This document shows, one piece after another, positions 10,840-23,665 of a stretch of DNA of 60,000 bases. Under the pieces are notes generated by a model. That model was not told where the DNA came from, made no database searches, and saw nothing but the letters and a program-made list of their open reading frames with translations. Every line of letters begins with the position of its first letter. Within the stretch, counting starts at the first letter, position 1. The DNA comes from Cryptomeria japonica (lineage: Eukaryota > Streptophyta > Pinopsida > Cupressales > Cupressaceae), in assembly GCF_030272615.1 (NCBI RefSeq), contig NC_081410.1, positions 127,908,640 through 127,968,639 on the forward strand. Reading direction: 5' to 3'. Position numbers and translations under genes: made by a program.

Positions 10840-11290
10840 CCATATGCATGCAACCTCTAGCAGTCATGACACCATATAGGTATGACATTTGGCACCATAC
10901 TCTTCCAACACATGGCAATGTCTATGCCACATGAGATAGCACCACATGGATTTGACACTTGGCAATATGCCATCCATATGCATCGGAAATTTGTTAGCAT
11001 CAACATGGAGACTAGCTGCCTCGTTGTACTATTATGTATAAAAACCTGCATTCTACATCATGTTTAATTAAATGGGAATTCATAGATTCACATCTGAATT
11101 CTAAACTCTGCGTAAAAATTCCCCTTGTTTTTTTAGAAGTGCCATATTTACCAAAAGCCTTACACATTTGAAATGTGTCTTTGGCTTGCCTTTGTTTTTC
11201 CATATCACGCATTCTATGATCTTGTGGATTACTAGCTAATTTGTAGGATTGTCCACCAGCTTTCCTGGGAATCAAATCATTGGTTTAGAG
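10840..11290 (+). repeat. Dispersed repeat, LTR-like; partners at 43.4 kb and 47.4 kb
   Basis: The left part (ATGCCACATGAGATAGCACC, then GACACTTGGCA) matches 43385-43590. The right part (CTTGTGGATTACTAGCTAAT, ATTGTCCACC, TACCAAAAG) matches 47390-47690. A TATA-like TATGTATAAAAAC at 11032-11044, followed by CTACATCATG, corresponds to TGTATATATACTTG near 47440, as expected of an LTR promoter. No boundaries could be set. Confidence 0.65.
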
Positions 11291-13690
11291 GTGAGGTCTT
11301 TCTCCATGCACATGCACATAATAGCTTAGGGAGTGCAATACACCTGGTTCAATTTGTGAAAGTTCAAACAAACATTGAAGACAAAGAAAAAATAACCGAC
11401 AAATGCATACAAAAGGTCTTAGTAGATATTCAAAGAATACTCAATGCTATCTTGGAAACACATTACTAGGAACTCTCTGAACATTTCTACTTCATAAATT
11501 AACTTAGACCAGCACCCCAACATACCCCACAGTTTTTCCCACATAGAACTAGAGTCTTTTTAGATTTCAAGTGAATCTAGATATTATGTGAAGCCATCAT
11601 TTTCTATACCCTAAATGTTACCCATGCCACATATAGCGAACCTTTCATTTTAATTTTAAAATGATTCCAGTTATAAGACCTATCCTATTATGCACATTTA
11701 TTATAATTTTGTATGGATGTTACATACTTGCATGTGGTTCACATGATTTTGAAAAATTATTAAGTTTTCATGTGTTGATGATTTGACTAGATTTATTAGT
11801 ATTTGTAGATTTCATTGTCATAGATGTATGATTAGTTTGATGATCTCTAATAAATGGTTAATTTGAAGTCTTATTTGAATTATTATGTGGATTATTAGTT
11901 ATACGAGTATGTGTGACAACTAACCCTACTTCATGATTCCTTTCTCAAAATGAAAAAAAATTGCAAACCATGAAATTATGTTTTTATAGGAGTTTGTAAT
12001 TAATCTGCTAGTTATTTGAATATTGTTGCTTTGAAGTGTGTGTTAATATTATGTTAGTGATTAGCAAGTTTTAGGATTAGACCAACCTATTGATGTTCTC
12101 ATTGTCCTTCAGCTATATATTTCAGACATACTGATATGTGCATTGAGTGTGAGATGAGATACAGATTGGTCAATGAAAGATGACAGATCACACTAGGACT
12201 CCTCTTCCCCATCACCCTAACCACCTCAACTCACTTTACCAAGTGAAGTAATGAGGGTTGAGTTGTGTTCCTATTTGTCGTTGGTCATGCCCGAGAGCAA
12301 TTTGATTCCCTTACTCCAAGCTTAATTTATCCCTGAACCTTGAACATGAAAATTATTATGATGGTTATAAGATGATGTCCTAAGTCTAACAAAGTCTCTT
12401 GAGAGTGCAGCACAGATTTACTAAATTAAGTAAAGTTAAAGAGTGATAAAATGCATTTCTAGTAAAAATATGGGCAAAAATAGCCCCCCTAGGTTGGGTA
12501 CCTAGGGTCTGGGAGTCATAGGAGCATAGTTGGGATGTTTTTAATCAGCCATGTGGTGAATGGAGAAGAGGGACAAACATACCCCACCTGCTATTGTCCT
12601 CCTCCAAAATGGCAAAAGTATGCAACAGAGAAAATTTAGCCATGTGTCTAAGGAAGGGAAGGTTGGGATCTTTTTAACTTCACAGTCTTCTCTTTTGGGA
12701 GCTTTTTGCTGGGAATTGAGTTAGCTGTAAAAATTTAAGGACTGCATGATATTTGAAGGAAAATATTACCTTGGGAAGATTCATTTTAGAAGAAGGATCT
12801 GTATGCTTTGGAGTATTGTACAAGAGTATCGGACAATGCAAGAGGTAAACAATTCTTTCAATTAGTTGAAATTTTCTGATATTGACAAATTCATCTCTAA
12901 ATTGTGCATCATTATTTTGAATTTGGAATGCATATGGTAGAATGTTATTGTCCTTGTTTTATCCTGGTTGAGGTGTACCAGTTCTTCTCTGTTTGTTGTA
13001 GTTTGTTCAGGAAAGGTTGGGAAGATTTTCAGACTTTCTTTTGTCTTCGCCTGCTTTCTTGATGGTTAGTTTCGCAATAATTGAGCCAAGGTCTAGGCCT
13101 TCTCACATGATTGAGAGAAGACCTTGTATGGAATTGAGAGAGGGTGAGATCTTTTCCTGGGAAGCTGAAGTTGAAATTGTATGTTGTAGAAAGGTGGAAA
13201 GGAGAAAAGGAGCTGAAATGTAGTGTCCTGAAGAAGATGGTAATCAGAAAATTTATTGGCTGACATGTTTGTTGAAGGAAGTAAAAGTCACTTTACTCAT
13301 ATTATTGTACATGTTGAAAGTTTTGGAATGGGGTTTTGTAAACTCCTGTAGCTTCCCAAGGGAGTGGAATCTCCCTTGTCTCCATGATTTCTTAACAAGG
13401 AATCCATTGTCTATTCTTCTAAGCCTACAATTGCAAAAGCCTGTGAAAATTTCAAAATTTTGTACCTTTCTATCCTAGTGTGGCCTCTTGAGATGAGAGT
13501 TGGCTAGAGCCAAGAGGTTTGATGATGACATGCAGTTGAGAGGTGAGTACCTTACGTTGGCCATCACCAATCTACAGGAAAAAACAGTTGCAGCTACAGG
13601 AAGGAACAATTGCAGCTAGAAGAAGAAACAATTGCAACCTTAGGGAAGTTAGCACTCATTATTACTTGTAGTAAATTATTGAACTGTACA
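11291..13690. other. Long stretch without a recognisable gene
   Basis: AT-rich DNA with only short open frames (for example 13017-13223 and 13269-13478) that match no family I know. No element ends were recognised. A decayed repeat or ordinary intergenic DNA is most likely. Confidence 0.5.
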
Positions 13691-13692
13691 AA

Positions 13693-14053
13693 TTTCAAAC
13701 TATTTTAGTTTCTGTGTAGTTAACAAGTTCCCTAGACCACATCCTACTTAACACGTTTATCATTTTAATCTATTCATTTCAGAGGTCCTATAGAAATTGT
13801 TCATAAACATGCAATAATATTATAATACTATAATATTATATCTTCTAGTGTTTCCAATGATTTTCTCTTGTAACTTCAAACTACTTTAGTTTCTGTGTAG
13901 TTGGCAAGTTCCCTAGACCACATCCTACTTGACACATTTATCATTTTAATCTATTCATTTCAGAGGTCCTATAGAAATTTTCATAAACATGCAATAATAT
14001 TATAATACTATAATATTATATCTTCTAGTATTTCCGATGATTTTCTCTTGTAG
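13693..14053 (+). repeat. Tandem duplication, 181 bp x 2
   Basis: The unit with TTTCTGTGTAGTT, AAGTTCCCTAGACCACATCC and TATAATACTATAATATTATA occurs twice with a 181-bp offset (13696 and 13877). There are fewer than ten mismatches and one deleted base in the second copy. Each unit contains an AT-rich near-palindrome (ATAATATTATAATACTATAA). Confidence 0.95.
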
Positions 14054-14248
14054 CTAAGAAAACGTGAAAATAACTCATGCTAATCTATAGTGTTACGGGC
14101 TAATCTTACATTTATTAAAAGAAAGATGTTTTTTATATGCATGTGTGCCGGATTTAATATCTATTACACTAATTTGGTATAATTCTTTGTATATTTCCTT
14201 TTGATGTTGCATTGCATCTGAATGGGAACCTGTAGTAGAAACATAACA

Positions 14249-14296
14249 AAAAATGATCCTGTTCTTTTAGAGAAAAATGATCCTGTTCTTTTAGAT
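14249..14296 (+). repeat. Tandem duplication, 24 bp x 2
   Basis: AAAAATGATCCTGTTCTTTT plus AGAG/AGAT is repeated head to tail with one mismatch. Confidence 0.9.
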
Positions 14297-16489
14297 AAAA
14301 AAGCATACATTCTTGTATTCCATTCAGCAGGTACACATATGTACAGACCTGCAAACAAATGATGTTATGAGACCATCTACCAAAGCTTTCCCTTAAATGG
14401 GTGCAAGCCCTTCATATACCTATGCATTGTATAGATGTAAACACAACATATGCTCTAAGGTAATTGGTCCAACAGTTTTCCACGAGCCAGGTTCTTAGAA
14501 ACCCTTCTATGTACAATTCATCTAGAGCAACCATCTCTATAGTACCACTGAATAGCGCGAAAAACATGTTTTACCCAGCATTTTATCTACGTTGGAATTT
14601 TTACCCATGTTTTTCTTGTGTCTATAAAAACTCGCAAGTTAAACTTGGAAAAACTCATGGAGCGAAAAAAATAGAGTACTTGGCAACTCAGAGAGTACTC
14701 GCAGAGTTTGGAAACTATGGGTGTCAAGATGGAATTGCAATTAGGTTTTGTTGATGTGTTTTTTACGCACATGCGAACATAGAATAAAATACCCAGAAGT
14801 ATCTTATCCTCTCTTGAATAAAATCTCTCAAATGCTGAAGATTAGCTTAAGGATCACTTGAGAAGACTCCAAGGTTCATGAATGTCAGGTCATGAAGTGT
14901 GGATAAGCTCTGTTGGTTGATGTGATTGCTGGTATCACAAGGGGACTTACGTTGAATTGTCAAATGCTTGAATCGCTGGAACTTGATCATCTGATATTTC
15001 AATTGTGTGATGCTTTTTGTCCTAAACTAACTTGAGTATGAAAAAGTGGCAAAAGATGGAGGGTTGAGGGAGTCTATGCTAAGGCCTAGAATGTAAGAAG
15101 ATCGATGAATGATTAGATGGAATCCTACTGAGAGAGGTCTCACCATCAAACCGAACAATTTGACACAAGCTCGGTGCTGTCTTCTAAGGACGTTTCAAAG
15201 ATGTTCAAATCATTACCATCAAACATTGCTCACCGTTCAAGTTAACGCATAAACAATAGATGCATAACAATTTGAATTTAAGCTCATATCACTCCAGTTG
15301 ACCACACAAGGCACACTTACGATCAGCAAGAGGCTAGTGGTATGGACTAGGCATATTCCACACAAATGCATTCAACAAATTCCTCCATTCAATCTAATTA
15401 TTTATCATCTAACATGAAGATCCAACAAGAAACCATGCACATATTGAAGAAACAACACACTTCACCATAACTTCAATGAAAATGGAGTTTATTTACAACT
15501 TAGGCAACAATTTTTGTCTTCTCCTCCTATTCTACTCTAATTGCTATATGCTATTGAACTATTCTCTATTCACTATTAACTATTAACTATTCTCCTCTAC
15601 AATGAATGGCCAGGATTGAATCTCCATCAATGGCCAAGATTTTACAATGAAACCCTAATTAGGGTTTGTTATAACAAACTTGTTGACGTGTTTTTTATGA
15701 CGACGTCTAACACAGAATAAAGTTACCAACGATCACCTTACTCTCTCTTGATCAAAATTTAACCATATGCTAAGATTGCAGAAAGTTCAAATTTCTAACT
15801 CCAAGGTTCCTTCATGCAACGGACGTGACTCAGTTGGCGGATGTGATTGCTAGTAATCCAAGGGACCTTACGTTTGGATCGTTCTTTCACTTCTTCATTG
15901 TGGCTGGAACTTCATCATCAGATATGACAATTTTGTGATGCTTCTTCTTCGAATGGACTAAAATGAACTGAAAATAAAGGAGATAGGGCTAGAGAATCTA
16001 AATCTACTCCTAAGGGCGATGATATCAATGAATAGTGCTTTGGTGGACAAATTCCAAATAAACCAAGCTCTACTTCGCCAAGATCAACTACAACTCCACA
16101 AGAACCGGTGCAATCTTCTGGGGATGCTAGAGGATTTTCAAATCGAGAAAGTACATTTGAATACCCAAAAATGGCGCAATCCAAACGACTATCCACAATT
16201 GAACTTAGCACAAATTTAGGGGGCTCAGACGAACTTTACACTGCAACTTACAATCAGCAAGATGCAAAAAGTATGAACCATGGAAATTCATCAAACACCG
16301 TTACATTTTCCATTGAAATCAAAGCACTATACTAATTCTACTCTAAGTGAGGAAGGTGAAACCATGCAAGCTTTGAAAAAATAACTTAAGTGGACACCAT
16401 CAAAGGACAATGTTTCACTGTTATTATCTCAAAACTTATCACAACAATTTCATACAAGTCTCCCTCTCTACAAATGAGGGGGGTCACCC

Positions 16490-16500
16490 CTTTATATAGG
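16490..16500 (-). promoter_or_regulatory. TATA box of LTR C
   Basis: CCTATATAAAG on the - strand; the same sequence with the same context stands in D at 34043-34053. Confidence 0.6.
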
Positions 16501-17554
16501 CTTCTGGCCTTGGCTACATGCAAACCCTAATTAAGGTTTTCCCTAAAAGATTCTCCACTCAAGATGCAACAAGGTGGGAATCAGCATTTAACACCCATTA
16601 AGCCCATATACAATTAATTCCAAATAGCCAAAAATGGCATCCATTTGTGCATTAAATGCACCCCATTACATCAAATTGGCCCAAAATACAACAAATATTC
16701 CCATGCAAGAAATAAATGCCCATCATCCCCCCATGCGATGGCTACATGCAACAGGAATCTGTTATAAATCATTAATATGGCTACTACATGCAAAAAGATT
16801 CAACATGCATTCAACATGCATTGACCGAGCCGCCACTAAGTCAAAAGATTCCTTTAATAAGTGCACCACCATGAAGCCATAAATGCACCATCATCTCCTG
16901 GAGGCTCGACATGACGACCACATGCAAAAGGAATCTGCCATTTATTTAATATGCGCTGACCCGGTTGCCACTTGGCAGGAAACCCCTAGAGAGAGAAAAC
17001 TTCAAGAGGGAGAATCTCTGACTCTGAAAGTATTTTCTTGAAGTTTTTGAACTTGCCTTGCTCTGGAAAAGATTTTCAATGATTTTTCAACATCTCCTAT
17101 TTTTTAGGAACTTTCCTAAGATTTAGGACTCGGGTCCAGGAGAGAGAGAATTCTCTCATGATTCCAAATCTATAAAAAAAAATCGGATTCTAATAAGATT
17201 TGGTGTTTAAAAATGGAAATTTAAAATTTTTTCCTAAGGGGATTTTCGCTTTTCCATTCCTCCTTGACCCTTGGATTTTCATGCCTTAGACAATTTCCTC
17301 AGTTTTCGGCTTGGGCTTTCAAAGTTAGACGTGGAATGTGGAATTCAGCTTGGTGAAGGAATTTCATTATTTCCATGCCTTAGAAAATTTTCAACTTCCT
17401 AACTGGGCTTGGAATTTTGACTTTGATAGAGGGAATTCATACTTTCCATGCTTTTCCTTGATACCTTGACTTAGGCACCTGCCTTTGGACTTGGGCAATG
17501 ATTCCGCACTAGTAAGGAGTTTTGTGATTTTGAAGCTTTCCATGACCATCAAGT

Positions 17555-18140
17555 TTTGGTGCCCTAGTACCTTCCTTAGGCGCAGTTCTCCCTAAGGCAA
17601 GGAATTCCTAACTTCAACATTTTCCATGCAACATCCACTTTGGCGCCCTTCCATGTCTTAGGGCGGAATTTTGCTAGGAAGAAGGAATTTCATCACATTG
17701 AAGGTTTTTTTTGGGTTTCTCCATGACTACTCTTCACCAGTGCCTTTCTACCTTGCCTGGGCGCATTTTCACCTTGGTCATGGAATTCATGATTTTTCCA
17801 TCTCTTCTTGGATAGTTCATTTTAGTGCCCTCCCTTGGTCTAGGGCGGATTTTTGCCTAAGGCAAGGAATTCACACTTTTTTCCACTCTCCTTGTTGACC
17901 ATGTTTTGGCGCCCTTTGACTTTCTTGGGCGGGATTTTGGCTTGAGGGGGGAAATTTGCAATTTTCATGCTATCCATGGAGACTCCATTTCGGCACCCTC
18001 ACCTGGCTTTGGGCAGATTTTGACCATGAAGGAGGAATTTTTTATTTTTATCCATTCTCCATGGTCATACCATTTTGGCGCCCTCCTTTACTTTTGGGTG
18101 GTTTTTTGCAGTGAAGGAGGAATTCATCATTTCCATGCTT
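17555..18140. repeat. U3 array in C, GGCGCC-centred units of about 85 bp
   Basis: TTTGGCGCCC or close variants start at about 17555, 17639, 17733, 17821, 17905, 17988 and 18074. Each is followed by GGGCGGATTTT-like and AAGGAATTCA-like segments. Offsets are about 84, 94, 88, 84, 83 and 86 bp. Confidence 0.8.
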
Positions 18141-20129
18141 CTTCCGGACTGTGGTGAATTTCTGAGCTTGTTTCGTATCAGGCTACCATATATGGACTTG
18201 ATGTGATTTCCCGGACTTAGATAAATTTCTCGAGCTTTCTACTTCAGCAATGGGCTTTCAACACTTAACCGTTTTTTACTCTCTTTGTCTGCTTTCTGAC
18301 TTTCCAAAATTAGAAGTAGTCGTGAATGCTTGGCCTTCATCACTTTGCCTGAATGGTCTTGCCAAAAATGAACTTCCAAAAATAGAAACCTTTAGAATGT
18401 CAGTGTTAGACTCCTAGAACAAGACATAGAATGACTTTCTATAAATAAAAACTTACTAAAAATTGTAAGTTTGATTTTTTGCAAAATGACGACATTCAGG
18501 GACTCAGTAAAATCCCTAAAAAATAGGAACTTTCTAAAAAATAGAAAGTTGCTTTGTTTTGGTTCAAATTTTATTGGGAGGTTCCTTGAAGGGTCCTGAT
18601 TCCAGTTATATGTTCGGTTTTTCCAAAACCCTAAAAGAAACCCCTAAAATCTAAGACTAAAGGCAGAAAACCTAAAATTGACAAAAAGAGCCCTAGACTT
18701 AGCCAAATTTGCTCAAACAAAAAGCAAACTTAATCAAAATGACCCCCAAACACTCGCAAATTGAGGAAACTGACAAGACTACCACAAAAAGACCCAACAA
18801 CAAAAAACCAAAAGACCGAGAGGGCCTAAAAAGTAGGGGGTTCCCATTTGCAATGGGGCGTTGTGTGAAAACGTCACAACAAAACTCTTCTTAGGCAATG
18901 AGAAAATTACATTCAGAAAATGTGGACCGATAGATATTGAGGGTAGGTACATCGGAGTTTGTGCCTTCATATATGAGCTTGATTCATTGGACTTAGACGC
19001 GTTGATGTGGACCCCTCGGATTGGTGGAGTAGTGACTAGGATGCCACCTCAATCTTGCACTTTGTAGACTTGATTTGATTCATCATCATGAAGGGATGTT
19101 GAGAGATATCTCTTGATACTCAACATTATCTAGTTTTCTTAAAGTGATGATGATGATGAGAAGAAAACTTTGATTAACTCTTCTGAAACTATCTGCTTCT
19201 TCAATCATGTTCGATGTAGGTCTTGTGATGACTTTGGTTGATCCTCCTTCGTTTTTGACATACTTGATGAATGATGCAATTGGTTGAGTGTAGCTCTTCA
19301 TTGTACTGACTTCGATTCTTGGATTCCTGAAGGGAATTTAAGATTGTAAAACATTCTTCCATCATTTAGGTTATCCTTCCTCTATGCTCTAGTGCCTTGA
19401 GGTAGTTGGATGATCTCTTCTTTGCAACTTTTGATCTCTTCATGTTGATGTGATAGAATGAGAACCTTGAAGATATCCCGCTCTATTGCTTGCAGTTGTT
19501 GAACATTTGAAGTCTTTCAACCTAGTAGCATTTTGAGTCTTCTTCATGCACTTGAGGTGTCCTTGATGCTAATGAAGCTTCTTGAAGATGTCTTCCTTGT
19601 ATCTTGATCTTGGTGTTGAAATTTTCTCCTTGAGATACCTGTTACAATCTTCCTCCAACCTGGTCCATTTGATTTCCTTCCTTACCTCCTGCAAAATAAA
19701 CAAATGGGCATAAAACACATATGATATATAGCTTATACAATCCATTAATTTGACATAATCTCTGATTTCATGTAATTTGCAGGTCTGATAGGTGTTTCTA
19801 TAGAGGGGATCACTCCTTGGTTTTGAGCAAATCTTGCTATCTTTTTGATGAATTCATTTCTTCCTTTGTGAATTTGTTGTCGTTCTAATGAAATTCCCCC
19901 CTTTAAAGTGACTGATCTGCTCCAAAATTCGCTGACTGTAGAAGGAACTTGTTGTGAATTGGCGCTAGGAGAGGGAAATTCAGTTTGAGTTGATGATCAA
20001 ATGATTCATTTTGACCTTTCCTTTATAGGTGCTTTAGGGTAAAAGACATGTCTTTTCCATAAGGCCTACTTGTTCTTGAATTAAATAAAAAATTTAAATT
20101 GTTTGCCAAAATGTCTTGCTCTTGATGAA

Positions 20130-21190
20130 TTCGCTCAAAATGGGGAGCAAGGGACATGGCTGAGGTGAAATTCACTCCATTTCAAGAGCAAGGGACAGGT
20201 TTGGTGGAAAATTCGCTCCAAATGTGATGTAAGGTACATGACCCAAGATAAATTCGCTCCAATCTTGGAGCAAGGTACATGATTTTAACAAATTTTGCTC
20301 TCAACTTTGGGCAAGGTACACAATTTTGACAAACTTCGCTCCAAATATGATGCAAGGTACATGGCTTTAAGGAGAAGTTTGCTCTAATTTGTGAGTGAGG
20401 TACATGTCCTTTGATGAAAATTCGCTCCAATTAATGAGTAAGGTACGTATCCTTAGCAAGGTACGGGGTTTCATAGCAAATTCGCTCCATGTCCTTAGCA
20501 AGGTACATGGTCTCATTGCAAATTTTAAACTTAATTCCCAAACTTTCTTTCACTTTGTTGAATCATATCCAAGTATTCCAACCATCTAAACATGAATCTT
20601 ATCAAATTTATCCTTAAAGAAGGCTCAAGGAAGAAATTCGCTCCCATTTGGGAGCAAGGTACATGTCCTTGTTGAGAATTCACTCTAATTTGTGAGCAAG
20701 GTACATGACCTTGAGCAAATTTCGCTTAAACTTTGGGGTGAGGTACATGACCTTGATTGCCCCTTAGTTCAATTTGTTCATCCTTCTCTTACCTTATTGA
20801 TTTTTAGCCTTAAGTTTTCAAATCTTTCCACATGAAAGCATCACCAATTTGACCCTTAAGAGTACCTATGGAGGAAATTCACTTGGATTCTTGAGCAAGG
20901 GACAGGGTCTTAGCAAATTCGCTCCAAATATGGAGCAAAGTACAAGGTCTAAGGCAAATTTCGCTCCAATTAGGGAGCAAGGTACATGACGTTAGGGAAG
21001 ACTCTTCACTTAACCCTTTCACCTGACTTTGCTTTATTTGTTCAATCCTCAAGTCCTTCAACCACTCCAATGTGAAGTATGTCAAATAAACCTTTAAAGA
21101 AGGTCTTAAGAAGAATTTCACTCCAAATTGGGAGCAAGGGACAGGACCTATGATAAATTTCGCTTTGCAAACAAGAGACAAGTCATTCAT
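20130..21190. repeat. U3 array in B, about 41-bp units with TTCGCTCC...GGAGCAAGGTACATG
   Basis: Unit starts at 20130, 20171, 20212, 20253, 20294, 20335, 20378, 20421 and 20481 give offsets of 41, 41, 41, 41, 41, 43, 43 and 60. Further groups begin at 20637, 20878 and 21117 (about 240 bp apart), each with internal 41-42-bp steps. Several units contain GCTCC..GGAGC arms. Confidence 0.85.
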
Positions 21191-21414
21191 TCCGAAAGCC
21201 TCGACAACTGACTGTCTTCACTCTATCCGCAGGAGACCAACCTGACTTGATGAACCCTCTGGCTACTTAAGAAACTCTATCCCTTCAATGCAAAGATTAC
21301 TAGCAAAGACTCTAACACAACTAACAACTAAGCTAAGAGGACTAATCCTAGAAAGCAAAAAGTGGGGGTCCCCATTTGCAATGGGGCGATGTGTGAAAAT
21401 GTCACAACAGGTTT

Positions 21415-22449
21415 AGGACTTCAAATAATTATATTGGTTAATGCATTAGGGTTCGATGAATTGCACTTAAGTTTCCTATAGGTTCAATATTATCTTGATA
21501 TTTAAATTGAATCGGATTTTGAGGTTATACATACATAGATATATATATTGATATGTAAGATTCTGCTAGGGGCCTGCTCCCATATTTTAAGAGATGAAAT
21601 AGTTATAGTGTTTCCGGAGAAGAGCAACAAATATTACATTCCAGCCATAGGGCTATTCCCTTCCCCGGGGCTATAGTGCAGCAAAACATGGAAGCCATTG
21701 GACAGCTTAGAGGCCCGCTTCACTTGTTCTAAAGAGAGGAGTGAATCATTATGACCGGACAAAAAATTAAAAAACTTCCACGTTATTGCAGATCAGCCCA
21801 TCACAAAACAGATTCAATGCTTCCCTTAGATCCTCGGTGGCAAAAGCAGTAGCAATGACAAAGACACCACCAATGGTGCTAGCATTAGGTCATTTGTAAA
21901 AGTTGGAGATAGCCTAGGTCATTTCTTGAAGGGAATTTTTGATGAAACTGTTCACAACCAGCTTAGCCCACCATTTCTTTCCCATGACCATCACAAAGCA
22001 TGTCAAGTACATTTCCTAAAGTAGACCCTCATGTGTGTGGGAACCAAAAAGAATTTCGGGATCAATGGCATCTCTAATAGCTGCTTCCATTTCTTTTGAA
22101 TCAACACAAATGAGCCTATGAAGCATCTTTCATGAGGCATAAGCAAATACAACTTGGAACCAACAAGTGGCTTGTCAATTTGTTTGCCCAACATATCAAT
22201 GCGTACCATTAATAAAGAAAATCCTATGCAACTCCCAAAGGGGTCATATGGTTGAATATGAATTGTGACACATCTAAAATTGAATGACCCAAAGATGTGC
22301 AGCAAAGGTAGAGGGAATCCTTCACGGACAAACCCATGAGAGGAATCAACCATATAATGAAATGCTAGATATTGGTGCTCGTGTTGGAAGGTGAAAAGAC
22401 ATGATAAAGAGACAAATTGCCCCATCTCTTTTGGTCACACAAGATGATC
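21415..22449. other. Unassigned stretch with an unrecognised 140-codon frame on - (22425-22003)
   Basis: On the - strand this follows the RNase H end of the LINE. The longest open frame (22425-22003) reads as a plausible but unknown protein, and short protein-like pieces continue in other frames to about 21650 (for example GGVFVIATAFATEDLREALN near 21850). It may be 3' sequence of the LINE or an older element under it. I cannot name a family. Confidence 0.35.
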
Positions 22450-23083
22450 TCCTCTACCATTTGATTGCAGGCCAAATTTGCTAAAAGACCTACCATTTAG
22501 CCTCGTGATAGCAGAGCTTGATGGAGATATTTTCCAAACATGTAAGATTGGTCAGGTAGCTGAAGTGATGTTCCTCTATTTGCAATTGGTGATCCGTCAA
22601 TTACAAATCGCATGTATACATAGCTATGAATCACCTCCTATGCGAATGTTAGAGAGTCGTTTTTCCTAGAAAATTTTAAGCCTAGCAAGAAGGTCCTGAA
22701 ACTTCACTTTGTTGTTAGATTCATCTTGAAGTTTCTTGGAGATGGCTCAAACAAGGACACCTCTATCATCTCTTATAATGCACTACACCTTGAATTTCCT
22801 TGAATTGCCACAAGCAATGCCATCAAAATTTAGCTTTAGTCTGTCACTCAAAGGCAAACACCACTTTGTTTTTGCATGTTTCATCTATTGGATGGGTATG
22901 GTCCACCGAAATTATAGGTGGAAGAGACTTTTAGGCTGCCCCATTTCTTCATTATCATGCTATTCCAAGTTGTGAAAGGTTTGGGATTTTTACAATTTGT
23001 AGCCTATTTTGGCATCACCACTTTGCATAGCCTAGCTTCAATTTTTTTATGACCTCTTCACTCAATTCTTTCTAATTGAAAGT

Positions 23084-23665
23084 TCAATTGATACTCTCCC
23101 ACCACAAACACCATATGACCATTGAGGGCCCTACAAACCAAATGGCCTCCCCGAGGGAATTACACATCATCAACCAAAATCTAAAGCAATCTAAGAGATC
23201 ACAACAAAGAGCATATTTCCATTCCAAACAGCCACAAAACCAATGACGACAAGAATCAACAAAGGGGCAGTTAACAAGTATGTGGTTCCTTGATTCTTCC
23301 TCCATTTTACAAAGGATGCAAGGAGATGAGCCAAAAATACCCAGTGGTCTCAAGCAATCGCCAATGAGGATCCTTTTGTACAAAGTTGTCCAAGCAAAGG
23401 TGCCAACCTTAGTTAGGCATAGTTGGTTCCAACATATATCTATGGGCCAATCGCTATGTGATTCTATAATATTTTGTAACTTATAACCAATGTTAACTCG
23501 TAGAACCCTAATTTTGTAGCAGTCCAAATTATTTTTTCTTCCTTTGAGTTGATAAAAACATTTATGTTTGCCAGTTATATTGTAAAATATATCTTTCCTT
23601 AGATGAGAGCGAGGAACCATCCATACATTTCCTAGTCCATGATCGTCCATATAATGAATCAACAT
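23084..23665 (-). pseudogene. zf-RVT domain segment of the LINE ORF2
   Basis: This is the longest uninterrupted LINE piece, 193 codons. It contains the Cys/His pattern C-x2-C...H...C (CILCKMEEESRNHILVNC) and the WN.LC..KVGTFAW block typical of PF13966-like domains found after plant L1 reverse transcriptases. It opens after RT thumb sequence and is followed by RNase H on the same strand. Confidence 0.8.

Larger units (their letters stand above)
15681..18881 (-). mobile_element. Element C: 3201-bp solo-LTR-like element nested in B (subfamily C/D)
   Basis: It starts TGTTGACGTG and ends ACGTCACAACA, with the perfect duplication AAACT at 15676-15680 and 18882-18886. The uninterrupted target reads ACAAACTCTTC in B, matching ACAAACTCCTTT in E. 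The sense strand is -: CCTATATAAAG reads on - at 16490-16500, next to a 'GGGGTGACCCCCCTCATTTG' block shared with D. Its U3 has repeats centred on TTTGGCGCCC at 84-94-bp spacing (about 17555-18140). No coding region is supported; short frames follow the array. It is the homologue of D in the opposite orientation but clearly diverged and shorter by about 220 bp. Confidence 0.85.
14749..21409 (-). mobile_element. Element B: solo-LTR-like element, split by nested element C
   Basis: It starts TGTTGATGTG and ends ATGTCACAACA. The flanking 5-bp duplication is GGTTT (14744-14748 and 21410-21414). Subtracting C and one copy of its duplication leaves about 3455 bp. Its 5' block matches A and E (ACAGAATAAAATACC, TATCTTATCCTCTCTTGA, CAAGGGGACTTACGTTGAA), and GTAGGTACATCGGAGTTTGT at 18943-18962 is shared with A and, with one base changed, E. 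The sense strand is - by homology. Unlike its relatives it lacks the TATA segment: E has CTTTATATAG in the equivalent place, whereas B jumps from CTATTCTCC to AATGGCCAGGATTG near 15595-15620. U3 carries a 41-bp tandem array (20130-21190). No coding potential is recognised. Confidence 0.85.
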
